NCBI RefSeq assembly: GCF_007672725.1 | Contig: NZ_VDTC01000001.1 | Location: 62,001 to 126,000, forward strand | Direction of reading: 5' to 3' | Source of the DNA: Corynebacterium aurimucosum ATCC 700975 | GTDB taxonomy: Bacteria > Actinomycetota > Actinomycetes > Mycobacteriales > Mycobacteriaceae | Length of the DNA: 64,000 nucleotides | Shown: piece by piece, positions 7,621 through 18,181 of the stretch | How the letters are laid out: each line of letters begins with the position of its first letter | How positions within the stretch are numbered: the first letter of the stretch is position 1 | The notes under the pieces: model-generated | Seen by the model: only the letters and a program-made list of their open reading frames with translations | The model's database searches: none | What the model was told of the DNA's origin: nothing | Program-made: the position numbers and the translations under genes

Positions 7621-8283
7621 CTAGAACAGGGTGGTCGACGGTGGTTCGTCGATAAGCTCTGCGTAGTCGTTGCGCACATTACCCACCGCCGGATCCGCGG
7701 GGCGTGCCTGAAAGCCCCGCACGGTGCTCGGCTCCAGAAGCGCCTCCCCCGCCAGCCAGGGCGCGATTTCCTCCGTGGTCAAAAACTTGGGCAGCCGGTG
7801 GTGCAGCCATGCCATCTCCTCCGTGGCATCCGTGGTCACCATCGTGGCCGACAGCCTATCCATACCCGTGGCCCACAGCCCTGCTGCCCACAGCAGCCCA
7901 TCAGGGCCGGTGACGTAATAGGGCTGCTTCTTGGATTTCTTGTCCTCCCCAGCCTTCCACTCGTAATAGCCGTCCAGCGGGATGACGCAGCGCTGTGCCT
8001 TGAAGGCATCGCGGAAGGAGGGCTTCTGCGCCACGGTCTCCGCGCGTGCGTTGAATAGCGGCGGGCCGTCCAGATCTTTCTTCCAGTGCGGAATAAGCCC
8101 CCAGCGCGCAGGTTCCACGCAAGCGGTATGCTCCTCGGTTCGGACGATGGCGATGGGCTGGGTTGGGGCGATGTTATACCGCGCCGGTGGCAAGCCTTCC
8201 GGCGCGTGGACCTCCGTGATGGACTCCCACGCGCCTACTTCCTCCAGTAGGGACTCGGTGAACAGAACAAATCTTCCGCACAT
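7621..8283 (-). CDS. SOS-response-associated peptidase (SRAP/YedK/HMCES)
   Basis: 220 residues beginning MCGRF, so Cys2 becomes the N-terminal nucleophile after Met removal. Further SRAP landmarks are [27 protein letters not shown] (with the conserved Glu) and HHRLP. The family binds abasic sites in single-stranded DNA through a thiazolidine link to Cys2 and shields them. AAAGGG precedes the ATG by 2 nt only, while CATAAT (minus strand, 8291-8296) stands 7 nt upstream. It is divergent from aroA with 19 nt between the starts, as in mycobacteria (Rv3226c/aroA). Confidence 0.93.
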   Translation of the reverse strand: MCGRFVLFTESLLEEVGAWESITEVHAPEGLPPARYNIAPTQPIAIVRTEEHTACVEPARWGLIPHWKKDLDGPPLFNARAETVAQKPSFRDAFKAQRCVIPLDGYYEWKAGEDKKSKKQPYYVTGPDGLLWAAGLWATGMDRLSATMVTTDATEEMAWLHHRLPKFLTTEEIAPWLAGEALLEPSTVRGFQARPADPAVGNVRNDYAELIDEPPSTTLF

Positions 8284-8289
8284 GCCCTT

Positions 8290-8296
8290 TATTATG
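8290..8296. promoter_or_regulatory. Two-way -10 box shared by SRAP and aroA
   Basis: TATTAT on the plus strand (8290-8295) lies 7 nt before the aroA ATG at 8303. The opposite strand of the same bases reads CATAAT (8296-8291), 7 nt before the SRAP ATG at 8283. One AT-rich heptamer appears to serve as -10 for both directions. Confidence 0.5.
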
Positions 8297-8302
8297 GACT
8301 AC

Positions 8303-9586
8303 ATGTCTGAATTCTGGAGCGCACCCCAACCGTCTGGGCCATTGTCCTGGACGCAAAACCTCCCCGGGTCAAAATCGATGACCAACCGCGCCCTCATCCT
8401 TGCTGCGCTGGCTGACTCCCCGTCTATCATCTATAACCCGCTGGTCTCCCGCGATACCAACCTGATGAAGGAGGCCTTGCAGGCCATGGGCGTGGGTATC
8501 TCCGAACAAGGCCCGCATCTTCATGTGACTCCCGGAAAGCTGCATGGAGCGAAGGTAGATTGCGGCCTGGCCGGCACAATTATGCGCTTTTTACCACCGG
8601 TGGCAGCGCTAGCGGATGGCCCCGTTGTCATCAACGGTGACCCATATGCCCGCAAGCGCCCTATGTCCACGATGACCGCGGCTCTGCGTGAGCTGGGCGT
8701 GGACATTGTGGGCGACAGCCTGCCGCTGACCATCACCCTCCACGGCGTTCCGGAGGGCGGCGAGGTCACCATCGATGCCTCCGCCTCCTCCCAGTTCGTC
8801 TCCGGTCTGCTCCTGGCCGGAGCACGCTACCGCAAGGGACTAAGCGTGCGCCACGAAGGCGGCACAGTGCCCTCCCAGCCACACATCTTGATGACCGTCA
8901 GTATGCTGCGCGAAGCCGGTGTCCGCGTCGAGGTGGGCAAGGACACCTGGGACGTGCACCATGGTGAGATTGAGGGCCGTGAGTGGCGCATTGAACCGGA
9001 TCTTTCCAATGCCACTCCGTTCCTTGCCGCTGCCGCCGTCTCTGGCGGCAGCGTGAGCATTCCGAACTGGCCGGAGGAAACCCACCAGCCGGGTGACGCC
9101 TTCCGAGGCATCCTGGAGCAGATGGGCGCGAAGGTCGAGTATGTCCCCCAGGCTCCCGGCGAGGCGTCTTACTTAAAGGTGACCGGCCCGCAGGAAGGCC
9201 CGCGCAGCCTGCGCGGCATCGACCTCGACATGGGCGATATCGGTGAGCTCACCCCCACCGTGGCTGCGCTGTGTGCTCTGGCCTCAACGCCATCGACGCT
9301 GACTGGCATCGCACACCTGCGTGGCCACGAGACGGACCGCCTGGCGGCTCTCGCTGCGGAGATCAACGCCCTTGGTGGCAACGTCACCGAGCTTGACGAC
9401 GGCCTCCGCATCACCCCTGCCCCACTCCACGGCGGGGTATGGCATTCCTACGCGGATCACCGCATGGCGACAGCCGGAGCCATTATCGGATTGGCCGTTG
9501 ACGGCGTCCAGGTCGAGGATATTGATACCACGTCCAAGACTCTGCCTGGCTTTGCTGATATGTGGGAGGCCATGATCCGTGGCTAG
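8303..9586 (+). CDS. aroA: 3-phosphoshikimate 1-carboxyvinyltransferase (EPSP synthase)
   Basis: 427 residues. It opens with the substrate-binding [18 protein letters not shown] and carries [20 protein letters not shown] and near the end [17 protein letters not shown], all diagnostic of AroA. It transfers the enolpyruvyl group of PEP to shikimate-3-phosphate in aromatic amino acid synthesis. The frame is open far upstream across the SRAP gene, but homology and the -10 box fix the start at 8303 (MSEFW). rsgA overlaps the end by 8 nt. Confidence 0.96.
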   Translation: MSEFWSAPQPSGPLSWTQNLPGSKSMTNRALILAALADSPSIIYNPLVSRDTNLMKEALQAMGVGISEQGPHLHVTPGKLHGAKVDCGLAGTIMRFLPPVAALADGPVVINGDPYARKRPMSTMTAALRELGVDIVGDSLPLTITLHGVPEGGEVTIDASASSQFVSGLLLAGARYRKGLSVRHEGGTVPSQPHILMTVSMLREAGVRVEVGKDTWDVHHGEIEGREWRIEPDLSNATPFLAAAAVSGGSVSIPNWPEETHQPGDAFRGILEQMGAKVEYVPQAPGEASYLKVTGPQEGPRSLRGIDLDMGDIGELTPTVAALCALASTPSTLTGIAHLRGHETDRLAALAAEINALGGNVTELDDGLRITPAPLHGGVWHSYADHRMATAGAIIGLAVDGVQVEDIDTTSKTLPGFADMWEAMIRG

Positions 9587-10601
9587 GCGCGCAAGTAGCT
9601 ACGACGAATCCGACGTCCGCATCCGGCCCGGAAAGGGGTCGCGACCGCGCACGAAGGACCGCCCGAAGCACAAGGATGCCAAGTTTGGCATGGTCATCAC
9701 CAAAGACCGCGGGCGCTGGGGTGTCGCGCTTGATAACGACGGCCCCGTGGTTACCGCTATGCGCGCCCGCGAGATGGGCCGCACTCCGGTCGAGGTTGGT
9801 GATCGGGTCGGCGTCGTAGGCGATACCTCGGGTAAGAAAGACACCCTCGCACGCATCGTGAAGCTCGAGGAGCGCCGCTCCGTCCTCCGGCGCACCGCAG
9901 ATGACACCGACCCTTATGAGCGCATCGTGGTAGCAAACGCCGACCGCCTACTTATCGTGAGCGCCGTGGCTGATCCGCCGCCGCGCTCCGGGTTCGTGGA
10001 GCGCGCCTTGATCGCTGCCTTTGCCGGAAATATCCAGCCGGTGCTGTGTCTGACGAAGACAGACCTCACTGATCCCACTCCGTTTGCACAGGAGTTTGCG
10101 GATCTGGATGTCACCGTGGTGGAGGCTGGCGTCGACGACGGGCTGGAGCACGTCTGTGCGGCCATCGACGGCCACGTCACCGCTCTCATCGGCCACTCGG
10201 GCGTGGGAAAGTCCACCCTGGTGAACCGGCTTGTCCCCGATGCCAACCGGGAGACCGGCGAGGTTTCCGCCGTGGGTAAGGGAAGGCACACGTCGACGCA
10301 GTCGGTGGCGTTGCGTTTGCCCGCTGAAGGAAGCACGCCACACGGCGGCTGGATCATTGATACCCCCGGCATCCGCTCCTTCGGCTTAGCCCACATTGAC
10401 GCGGAGAACGTCATCGAGGTCTTCGACGATCTTGCCGAAGCCATCGAGGACTGCCCGCGTGGCTGCACGCATGCTGGGCCACCTGCGGACCCCGAATGCG
10501 GGCTCGACCTAAGCATCGAAGAGGGCACGGCTTCTGCGCGCCGTCGCGATGCAGTGCGCACCCTGCTGGCGTCCCTGCGCACCAATGTTGACTGGGCTTA
10601 A
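9579..10601 (+). CDS. rsgA: Ribosome small subunit-dependent GTPase RsgA
   Basis: 340 residues, a circularly permuted GTPase: an N-terminal OB-type region, TKTDL (G4), then GHSGVGKST (P-loop, G1), DTPGIRSFG (G3), and a C-terminal zinc site CPRGCTH...C. It releases late assembly factors from the 30S subunit. It starts with GTG at 9579 inside the aroA coding sequence (8-nt overlap), so it depends on aroA translation. The stop codon sits in the stem of the terminator that follows. Confidence 0.93.
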   Translation: MARRASSYDESDVRIRPGKGSRPRTKDRPKHKDAKFGMVITKDRGRWGVALDNDGPVVTAMRAREMGRTPVEVGDRVGVVGDTSGKKDTLARIVKLEERRSVLRRTADDTDPYERIVVANADRLLIVSAVADPPPRSGFVERALIAAFAGNIQPVLCLTKTDLTDPTPFAQEFADLDVTVVEAGVDDGLEHVCAAIDGHVTALIGHSGVGKSTLVNRLVPDANRETGEVSAVGKGRHTSTQSVALRLPAEGSTPHGGWIIDTPGIRSFGLAHIDAENVIEVFDDLAEAIEDCPRGCTHAGPPADPECGLDLSIEEGTASARRRDAVRTLLASLRTNVDWA

Positions 10602-10640
10602 GGCCCAAAGGGCCTTAAGCCCGAAGCTTCCTAAAGGAAG
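10594..10640 (+). terminator. Twin hairpins after rsgA
   Basis: A perfect 13-bp stem GGGCTTAAGGCCC (10594-10606) and its complement (10610-10622) with a 3-nt loop contains the rsgA stop. A second hairpin CTTCC-TAAA-GGAAG (10627-10640) follows. There is no long T-tract. It stands between convergent genes. Confidence 0.6.
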
Positions 10641-10670
10641 GGGCTTGCGCGTTCTTAAGGCACCGAGGCT

Positions 10671-11276
10671 TTAGATCGGGAGCATTGCCGTCAGCTGCGG
10701 CGGCAGGACGGTCTTCAGGTAGGGGCCTGCCGCGCGAAGAGCCATGAGGATCACGGCCAAGCCACCGGAAACCCCGAGGATGACAGCGCCGCCCGTGTCA
10801 ATGTTGGAGGAGGTGTTGCCACCGCCTTCTTGTTCCTTATTGAGCTCTTCTTTCTTCGCACAGGCGTTGAGAGCTTTAACGTAGTCGGGTGCAATCTTGC
10901 GGAAGGTCTCCGCCACCGCAATGTTGTTCTTGGCGCGCTTGGCGGATTCCTCACCACCGAGTTCAGCATCTACCTCATAGCCAGCTAGGGCACGGTAGAG
11001 CTCTTCCGACTGATTCTCCACGTCACGTGCACGCTTTTCGGCGTCCTTGGGAAGAATCTTAAGGCCATCCTTCAGCAGGCTGCTATCGACATCGTTGTCC
11101 TTCGACTCCGCATTCTTAAGATCGCTCGCCTCCTCCTCGCTCAAGGTAATGGTGCACTTTTCATCCTTGATGGAAGTGGTCACGGCTCCGGCCGTGGGGG
11201 CAACGACACCGCTGGCTAGGACAGCAACAGACACGGTAGAGACGGCAACTACCCGGCGAAGACGAGAGGAAGACAT
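10671..11276 (-). CDS. Exported protein with C-terminal membrane anchor
   Basis: 201 residues: signal peptide (about 1-31, ending AGA), a charged Asp/Glu/Lys-rich helical middle with two Cys (in KCTITL and NACAKKEE), and one hydrophobic segment (about 160-182) followed by a short tail YLKTVLPPQLTAMLPI. No family recognised. The layout (signal peptide, polar middle, late membrane helix, short amphipathic end) recurs in the genes at 11330 and 13328, so these look like one corynebacterial envelope family. A weak AAAGG-like box precedes the ATG. Confidence 0.65.
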   Translation of the reverse strand: MSSSRLRRVVAVSTVSVAVLASGVVAPTAGAVTTSIKDEKCTITLSEEEASDLKNAESKDNDVDSSLLKDGLKILPKDAEKRARDVENQSEELYRALAGYEVDAELGGEESAKRAKNNIAVAETFRKIAPDYVKALNACAKKEELNKEQEGGGNTSSNIDTGGAVILGVSGGLAVILMALRAAGPYLKTVLPPQLTAMLPI

Positions 11277-11329
11277 GCTGAGAGGACCTTTCGATCAGGC
11301 TGACTATTACCCCTGCAGGCTATCAGCAT

Positions 11330-11671
11330 TTAGCCCAGCTTGGGCAGGTAATCACCGAACTCCTTGTACGCGGCCAGACCGATGCTCACGATGCCGAAAA
11401 GGATGGCGATAATAACGCCTGTCGGCCCCTGCGAAGAGCCCTCAAGAATTCGCAGCCACGGAGTCTTAGGCATCACGGCCATGTCGGGGTCCGGATTGCT
11501 GGGGTCCGGTTTGTTGTTAGCAGTTCCTTGAAGAGAGCTCCCCTGCGCGGTCTGGTTAGTCTGCACTGTTGGCGCTACTGCTTCCTCAGCTCCGGCAGCT
11601 GGCACTGAGACGAGAGATGCGGTGCTCAGGGCCGCAGCGGTGACAAGGCTAGCTAAGCGAGTTGCCTTCAT
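11330..11671 (-). CDS. Small exported protein with C-terminal membrane anchor
   Basis: 113 residues. The start at 11671 is supported by AAAGGAG about 9 nt upstream and a clean signal peptide (MKATRLASLV...PAAGA, about 28 residues). A short Asn/Pro/Asp-rich linker follows, then one membrane helix (about 82-103) and the tail EFGDYLPKLG. No Cys. Same topology as its neighbour at 10671 and the gene at 13328. Function unknown. Confidence 0.65.
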   Translation of the reverse strand: MKATRLASLVTAAALSTASLVSVPAAGAEEAVAPTVQTNQTAQGSSLQGTANNKPDPSNPDPDMAVMPKTPWLRILEGSSQGPTGVIIAILFGIVSIGLAAYKEFGDYLPKLG

Positions 11672-11756
11672 GGTGGTGCTCCTTTTCTGGCGACGACAAT
11701 AAAGGCTCAGATTAGCACCATGCATGAACCCACGGCGATGAAAGCCCAGAAAATAC

Positions 11757-12275
11757 TTAGAGAAGCTCCACGAGGATAGGCAGTTCAGTCGGGTCATAGA
11801 AGGCCATGAAATTATCCAGGGCATCACCGACGGCGAGCTCAGCATCTTCGTCACCAAGGTCGGCGTTATCGATGGCGTCGATAGCCTTGGCAGTAGTGGC
11901 TTCGGACTCTTCGATGTCCACGTGGATGGCCTGAAGATTGTCCTTCGTGATGGTCGCGGGATCCAGCGCCACGACCGGTTCCCCCATGTCCGGCTTCGGG
12001 GTCACCACGGACTCGTCCACGTCGACGGAAATGACGACTCGGCGGTGCGGAAACTTCTCCTCATCACCGATAGCCAAGAGCCTCAGCGAAGCCATAGATG
12101 CTTCGAGGAAAGCGGAGTATTCGATCTCTTCCTCGTCACCCTCGGTGTAGAACTCGCGCAGCGCGGGGGTTAGCGCAAAACCCCAGCCGCTGCGGGCAGT
12201 AAGCTGGCCGGTTTCCTCGAGCTCAGCCAACATGGAAAAGGTTGCCGGCAGGAAGACGCGCACATCCTTCGACAC
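11757..12275 (-). CDS. Conserved hypothetical protein (DUF6912-like)
   Basis: 172 residues, acidic, no membrane segment. The opening VRVFLPATFSMLAELEETG and middle RRVVISVDVD match what I remember of the actinobacterial DUF6912 (Rv3231c-like) family, whose function is unknown. It begins with GTG directly after the stop of the HAD gene (AAGGTGA upstream), so the pair is an operon. Alternative: an unrelated corynebacterial protein; the family name is moderately certain. Confidence 0.6.
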   Translation of the reverse strand: MSKDVRVFLPATFSMLAELEETGQLTARSGWGFALTPALREFYTEGDEEEIEYSAFLEASMASLRLLAIGDEEKFPHRRVVISVDVDESVVTPKPDMGEPVVALDPATITKDNLQAIHVDIEESEATTAKAIDAIDNADLGDEDAELAVGDALDNFMAFYDPTELPILVELL

Positions 12276-12686
12276 TTAGAACTCACCTTCAATGTCGAAG
12301 ACTGCCTGAACCTCTACGCTCGTGCGGTCGAAGACGGTGTAGAGCATGCCGACCATGCCGTTTTCCACCGCCGCACGTACGTTAACGATGGAGTCATCCA
12401 CCATGACACAGTCATTAATCGGCAGATCAATGGCATCCGCTACGGCTTGGAAAGCAGCGCGCTCCGGCTTCTCAGCGCCGACCTCACCAGAAAGCACAAC
12501 GGCATCAACGATGCCGCGGTATTCCCACTCACGAATGTGCTCAGCGCCCGGGCCGCCCGGATCGTTGGAAAGGATTGCGGTGGCAACTCCGTTTGATTTC
12601 GCGGCGGCGAACAGATCCCGCCAGCGCTTGACGTCTTCTTCGGTGCCGTCAAGAACGCCTACAAAATCGACGATGAGTCCACGCAT
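12276..12686 (-). CDS. HAD-superfamily hydrolase-like protein
   Basis: 136 residues. Motif I is IVDFVGVLDG, motif II is ILSND, and motif IV is MVDDS with an intervening Lys in GAEKPERA. The second Asp of the usual DxDxT is Val, similar to the DFGGVL variant class, so phosphatase activity is likely but not certain. Cap domain minimal. The start at 12686 has GAAGGG 9-10 nt upstream and fits homology. It is followed without a gap by the DUF6912-like gene. Confidence 0.75.
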   Translation of the reverse strand: MRGLIVDFVGVLDGTEEDVKRWRDLFAAAKSNGVATAILSNDPGGPGAEHIREWEYRGIVDAVVLSGEVGAEKPERAAFQAVADAIDLPINDCVMVDDSIVNVRAAVENGMVGMLYTVFDRTSVEVQAVFDIEGEF

Positions 12687-12797
12687 ATTATCTACCCTTC
12701 GCATTGAACTGTGTTTATCGTCCGAAAGTATAGCGAACATACCGCCTGCCCGCTCTCACCGGCTTATGCACTGCAGTGCTCTAGCCGCATATAGGCC

Positions 12798-12803
12798 TAC
12801 CGT
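12798..12803 (+). promoter_or_regulatory. -10 box of a leaderless transcript (Rv3235-like gene)
   Basis: TACCGT ends 6 nt before the ATG at 12810, which has no SD. Divergent HAD gene 110 nt away. Confidence 0.4.
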
Positions 12804-12809
12804 GGCACA

Positions 12810-13331
12810 ATGAACGTGCGTCCACCTTCCTTCACCGCGCCCGCCCCGAACCTAGCCTTCGTGCACTCCTCCGCCCCGCTTATCGCGGAAGAGGACGCGA
12901 TCCCCATGTACACCCCCATCCCTGGCATGAGCCATTTGCAGCTGTATGTCGCCCCACAACGTATCCGCTACGAGCGTCAACCTACTGCGGGTGACCTCGC
13001 TACGCGGAAAGAGATCCACGGGCTTGTAGTCATAGTTCTAGAAGTTGCCGCCGCGCTGCGGCCTTTGAGTCATCTCAACAACCCACGTTTTGCACCGGAA
13101 ATTGCAAACCATGTCCGTGCTTGGCGGAAGGCCCAGGCGTCTTCGGAGTGGCGCGGAGGGATGGCGCTGCGTAGCTTGCATGCGCGCTCGAATGGCGAGT
13201 TCTTCGGCTCGGTGCTGATGGGATCGACGCGACGCGCCTTTACCGGCGCCGCCGTTGGACGGCACCTGAGTTCCTTCCGGTTGCTTTCAGTCGGCATGCA
13301 TCCCCACGGCAATGGGGAGCCGGAAGTTTAG
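12810..13331 (+). CDS. Rv3235-family (DUF6459-like) protein
   Basis: 173 residues with a Pro-rich head and a C-terminal half containing RPLSHLNNPRFAPEIANHVRAW and FFGSVLMGSTRRAFTGA, which match the Rv3235 family found near secA in Corynebacteriales. Relatives are SecA-neighbouring proteins of unknown role. Its stop codon interlocks with the stop of the opposite gene (shared bases at 13329-13330). Confidence 0.75.
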   Translation: MNVRPPSFTAPAPNLAFVHSSAPLIAEEDAIPMYTPIPGMSHLQLYVAPQRIRYERQPTAGDLATRKEIHGLVVIVLEVAAALRPLSHLNNPRFAPEIANHVRAWRKAQASSEWRGGMALRSLHARSNGEFFGSVLMGSTRRAFTGAAVGRHLSSFRLLSVGMHPHGNGEPEV

Positions 13332-13687
13332 AAAAGCGACCCCAGCTTGATCAAGATTGGCGTCCAGTCGATGCCCGCGAATGCAGCGGAAGCACTCACC
13401 AAAGCCAAACTGATACCGCCGAACATCGTGGCCCCCACTACCGGTGATTTCTTGGTGGATTCTTCCGCACTTTCCGGCGTGGCCACTGCGCCACACTCGG
13501 TGGGAACAATGTCCTGGGAGCTGAGTACCGTGTCCTTGGCGGATTCATCTCCCTGCGAGCTCAAAACGGAAGAGAGCTGGCACTGTTCTTCGGGAGCAAG
13601 CTCCACAGCAGATGCAGCCGCGCCGTCACCCAGCAGGGTGGCAGATGCGAACACGGATAGACCTACTCGCACAGACAAGCGGCGCAT
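13328..13687 (-). CDS. Small exported protein with C-terminal membrane anchor
   Basis: 119 residues from the ATG at 13687 (GGAGG 10 nt upstream; GTG 13693 is too close to that box). Signal peptide about 1-27, two Cys in the short outer part (EEQCQL and PTECGAV, a likely disulfide), one membrane helix (about 83-104) and the tail TPILIKLGSLF. Topology like the genes at 10671 and 11330. Function unknown. Confidence 0.6.
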   Translation of the reverse strand: MRRLSVRVGLSVFASATLLGDGAAASAVELAPEEQCQLSSVLSSQGDESAKDTVLSSQDIVPTECGAVATPESAEESTKKSPVVGATMFGGISLALVSASAAFAGIDWTPILIKLGSLF

Positions 13688-13751
13688 ACTCACTCAACCT
13701 CCGAAGAATAATAATTACTAATTTGCCAGTATATACCTAAGTGCCTCCAAT

Positions 13752-13789
13752 AAAAAAGACGCCGCGGGGAGCACTTCCCACACGGCGCC
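13752..13789 (-). terminator. Rho-independent terminator of secA
   Basis: On the minus strand, arms at 13789-13775 and 13770-13758 (GCGCCG/CGGCGT core) with a 4-nt loop are followed by six T (13757-13752). Classic intrinsic terminator 45 nt after the secA stop. Confidence 0.85.
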
Positions 13790-13833
13790 TCGCTGCACCT
13801 CAGCGCTCAATAACGCTGTGGCGTTGGCATTTA

Positions 13834-16386
<2,553 letters not shown>

Positions 16387-16573
16387 GTCTAGATAATCCT
16401 TCTTGTCGCGACAAATAAGTTAACTCGTCGCCATTGTACTCACTAGCTTTTCTGTAATGATTCGCCACCCAACCCAAAGTGCGAATCCGGCCACTGCCCG
16501 GCACCCCTCTTGCGGCCGCCTCCTCCCCACGCAAAGCTCAGCAGACAGGGATTAATGGATGTTAATAGAGACT

Positions 16574-16623
16574 TAAGAAAGCTCCCTGTCCCCGCTGCGC
16601 GCGTGCGCTGCGGGGCAGGGAGC
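16574..16623 (-). terminator. Long-stem terminator of hpf
   Basis: Arms 16581-16600 and 16605-16623 form a GC-rich stem of about 19 bp with few mismatches and a 4-nt loop. On the minus strand TTTCTTAAG follows. It separates hpf from secA; the rest of the 276-nt gap holds the secA promoter region. Confidence 0.8.
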
Positions 16624-16662
16624 CTGTGGGTTGGGGCGCTAAGACCCTTGAAGGCTTAGGCC

Positions 16663-17307
16663 TTAAGCATCAGCATCCGTCAGGGAGATGAGACCGTAGT
16701 CGAATGCGTGGCGGCGGTAGACCACGGAAGGCTTGTTGTTCTCTTCGTTGATGAAGAGGTAGAAGTCGTGGCCAACCAGCTCCATCTCACTGAGTGCATC
16801 ATCAACAGACATCGGGGTGGCGGGGTGCTCCTTGAAGCGCACAACCTGGCCCGGGCGAACATCCTCGACGGTCTCTGCGTAGGGGTCGATGTAGCGCTCT
16901 TCCTTGGCCGGCTTGGCTGCTTCAGCCTCGGCAACCAGCTCAGCGGCAATCTCACCAGTACCCTTCTGAGCGCGGTGGCCGGACTTCACGTTCTCGCGAC
17001 GTACCTTTACCTTGCGCAGGGAGCGTTCCATCTTGCCCAGGGCGGTTTCGAGCGCGGCGTAGAAGGAATCTTCCTTGGCCTCGGCGCGTGCGATGTGGCC
17101 CTTACCAGTGGCGGTGATCTGCAGGCGCTCAGCCTCGGACTCGCGGCGCGGGTTCGGCTCGTGCTGCAGCTCCACGTGGAAGAACGTCAGGGTCGGATCA
17201 AGACGCTCGATCTTGGCCAGCTTTTCAGTGACGCGGTCCTGGAAGTGCTCCGGAACCTCCACGTTGCGGCCGGTGATGGTGACCTGAGCGTTGGTCTGCT
17301 GGGACAT
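16663..17307 (-). CDS. hpf: Ribosome hibernation-promoting factor (long HPF)
   Basis: 214 residues from the ATG at 17307, set by GGGAGG 6 nt upstream. The N-terminal S30AE domain (about 1-105: VTITGRNVEVPEHFQDRVTEKL...) and the C-terminal dimerisation domain (about 150-214: GQVVRFKEHPATPMSVDDAL...) are joined by an Ala/Glu-rich linker, the long-form HPF layout. It pairs 70S ribosomes into 100S dimers in stationary phase. Located between comF and secA as in mycobacteria (Rv3241c). Confidence 0.93.
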   Translation of the reverse strand: MSQQTNAQVTITGRNVEVPEHFQDRVTEKLAKIERLDPTLTFFHVELQHEPNPRRESEAERLQITATGKGHIARAEAKEDSFYAALETALGKMERSLRKVKVRRENVKSGHRAQKGTGEIAAELVAEAEAAKPAKEERYIDPYAETVEDVRPGQVVRFKEHPATPMSVDDALSEMELVGHDFYLFINEENNKPSVVYRRHAFDYGLISLTDADA

Positions 17308-17479
17308 GAAATGCCTCCCTATTCTCGTGGGGACTGAATGACTGCACATTCTGCGGACGCTCACAGCCCTGTGATGAGGGGCTTGATGCCCGCTTCCCTG
17401 TGACACCCCTCATGCTACCACTGGTCATAACCAACCCTGTCAGTGCCCCCCCTCTGCGCATGCTTGGCGACGCCCCTCC

Positions 17480-18169
17480 CTACGCATCTGCCAGCACAAT
17501 CGCGCCGGCCACATCACCCCCGATGGCCCACACGCGAGCGGCGCTGGCGCGAAGAGTTGCGCCGGTCGTGATGACGTCGTCGACAAGCAGCACACTGCGT
17601 CCCACCAGCTCGCGCGCACAAGGCCGCAAGAGCACTGCCCTGCGCATATTGTCGGCGCGTTCCACCGCGCCGAGCTGCGACTGGTCCGCACTACCTTCGA
17701 CTGTGCTCAAGGCATTGACCACGTCCCAGCCCGGAAGCCGGGCGGACGCCGCCTGGCACAGCGCAGCGACGGGATCACCACCGCGCTGGCGGGCCGACGA
17801 CGCGCGTGTGGGCGCCGGCACGAGCAGCGCGGTCTCCGGAATATCGCCGCGTGCGCGCAGGTACTCGATGCCGGCAGCCAACACCGCACCGAGGTGAGCT
17901 CGCACCGCTTGGTGCCCGCGTTCCTTCATAGCGATGATGACCCCACGGCGAGTATCGGAATAGGGGCCAAGAGCCCAGGCCGGGAAACCTAGGGGTTGCG
18001 GGCGTTCCACGCGGCGTGGCACCTGTCGAAGGTGTTCCTGGCAGGCCGTGCACAGCACCCCGCCTGCGGTGGTCTCACCGCCGCACCCCGCGCACGGGCG
18101 CGGCAGGAACAGTTCCAGAAGTGCGGCGGCGGCCTCCCCTATCCCCCGGTTTTTCGGCATGCGCCCCAC
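17480..18169 (-). CDS. comF: ComF-family phosphoribosyltransferase-like protein
   Basis: 229 residues. An N-terminal zinc ribbon (C26-x2-C29...C40-x2-C43) and a C-terminal PRTase domain with the PRPP loop VLLVDDVITTGATL. ComF helps DNA uptake in competent bacteria, but the actinobacterial copies have no proven substrate. It starts 12 nt after the lpqB stop and is the last gene of the tmk-mtrA-mtrB-lpqB run. Start could also be ATG 18160. Confidence 0.85.
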   Translation of the reverse strand: MGRMPKNRGIGEAAAALLELFLPRPCAGCGGETTAGGVLCTACQEHLRQVPRRVERPQPLGFPAWALGPYSDTRRGVIIAMKERGHQAVRAHLGAVLAAGIEYLRARGDIPETALLVPAPTRASSARQRGGDPVAALCQAASARLPGWDVVNALSTVEGSADQSQLGAVERADNMRRAVLLRPCARELVGRSVLLVDDVITTGATLRASAARVWAIGGDVAGAIVLADA

Positions 18170-18181
18170 TCTAGCGCGACT

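Noticed and set aside
7982-8302. N-terminal extension of aroA across the SRAP gene
   Set aside because: The extra residues are antisense to SRAP and absent from EPSP synthases; homology starts at 8303.
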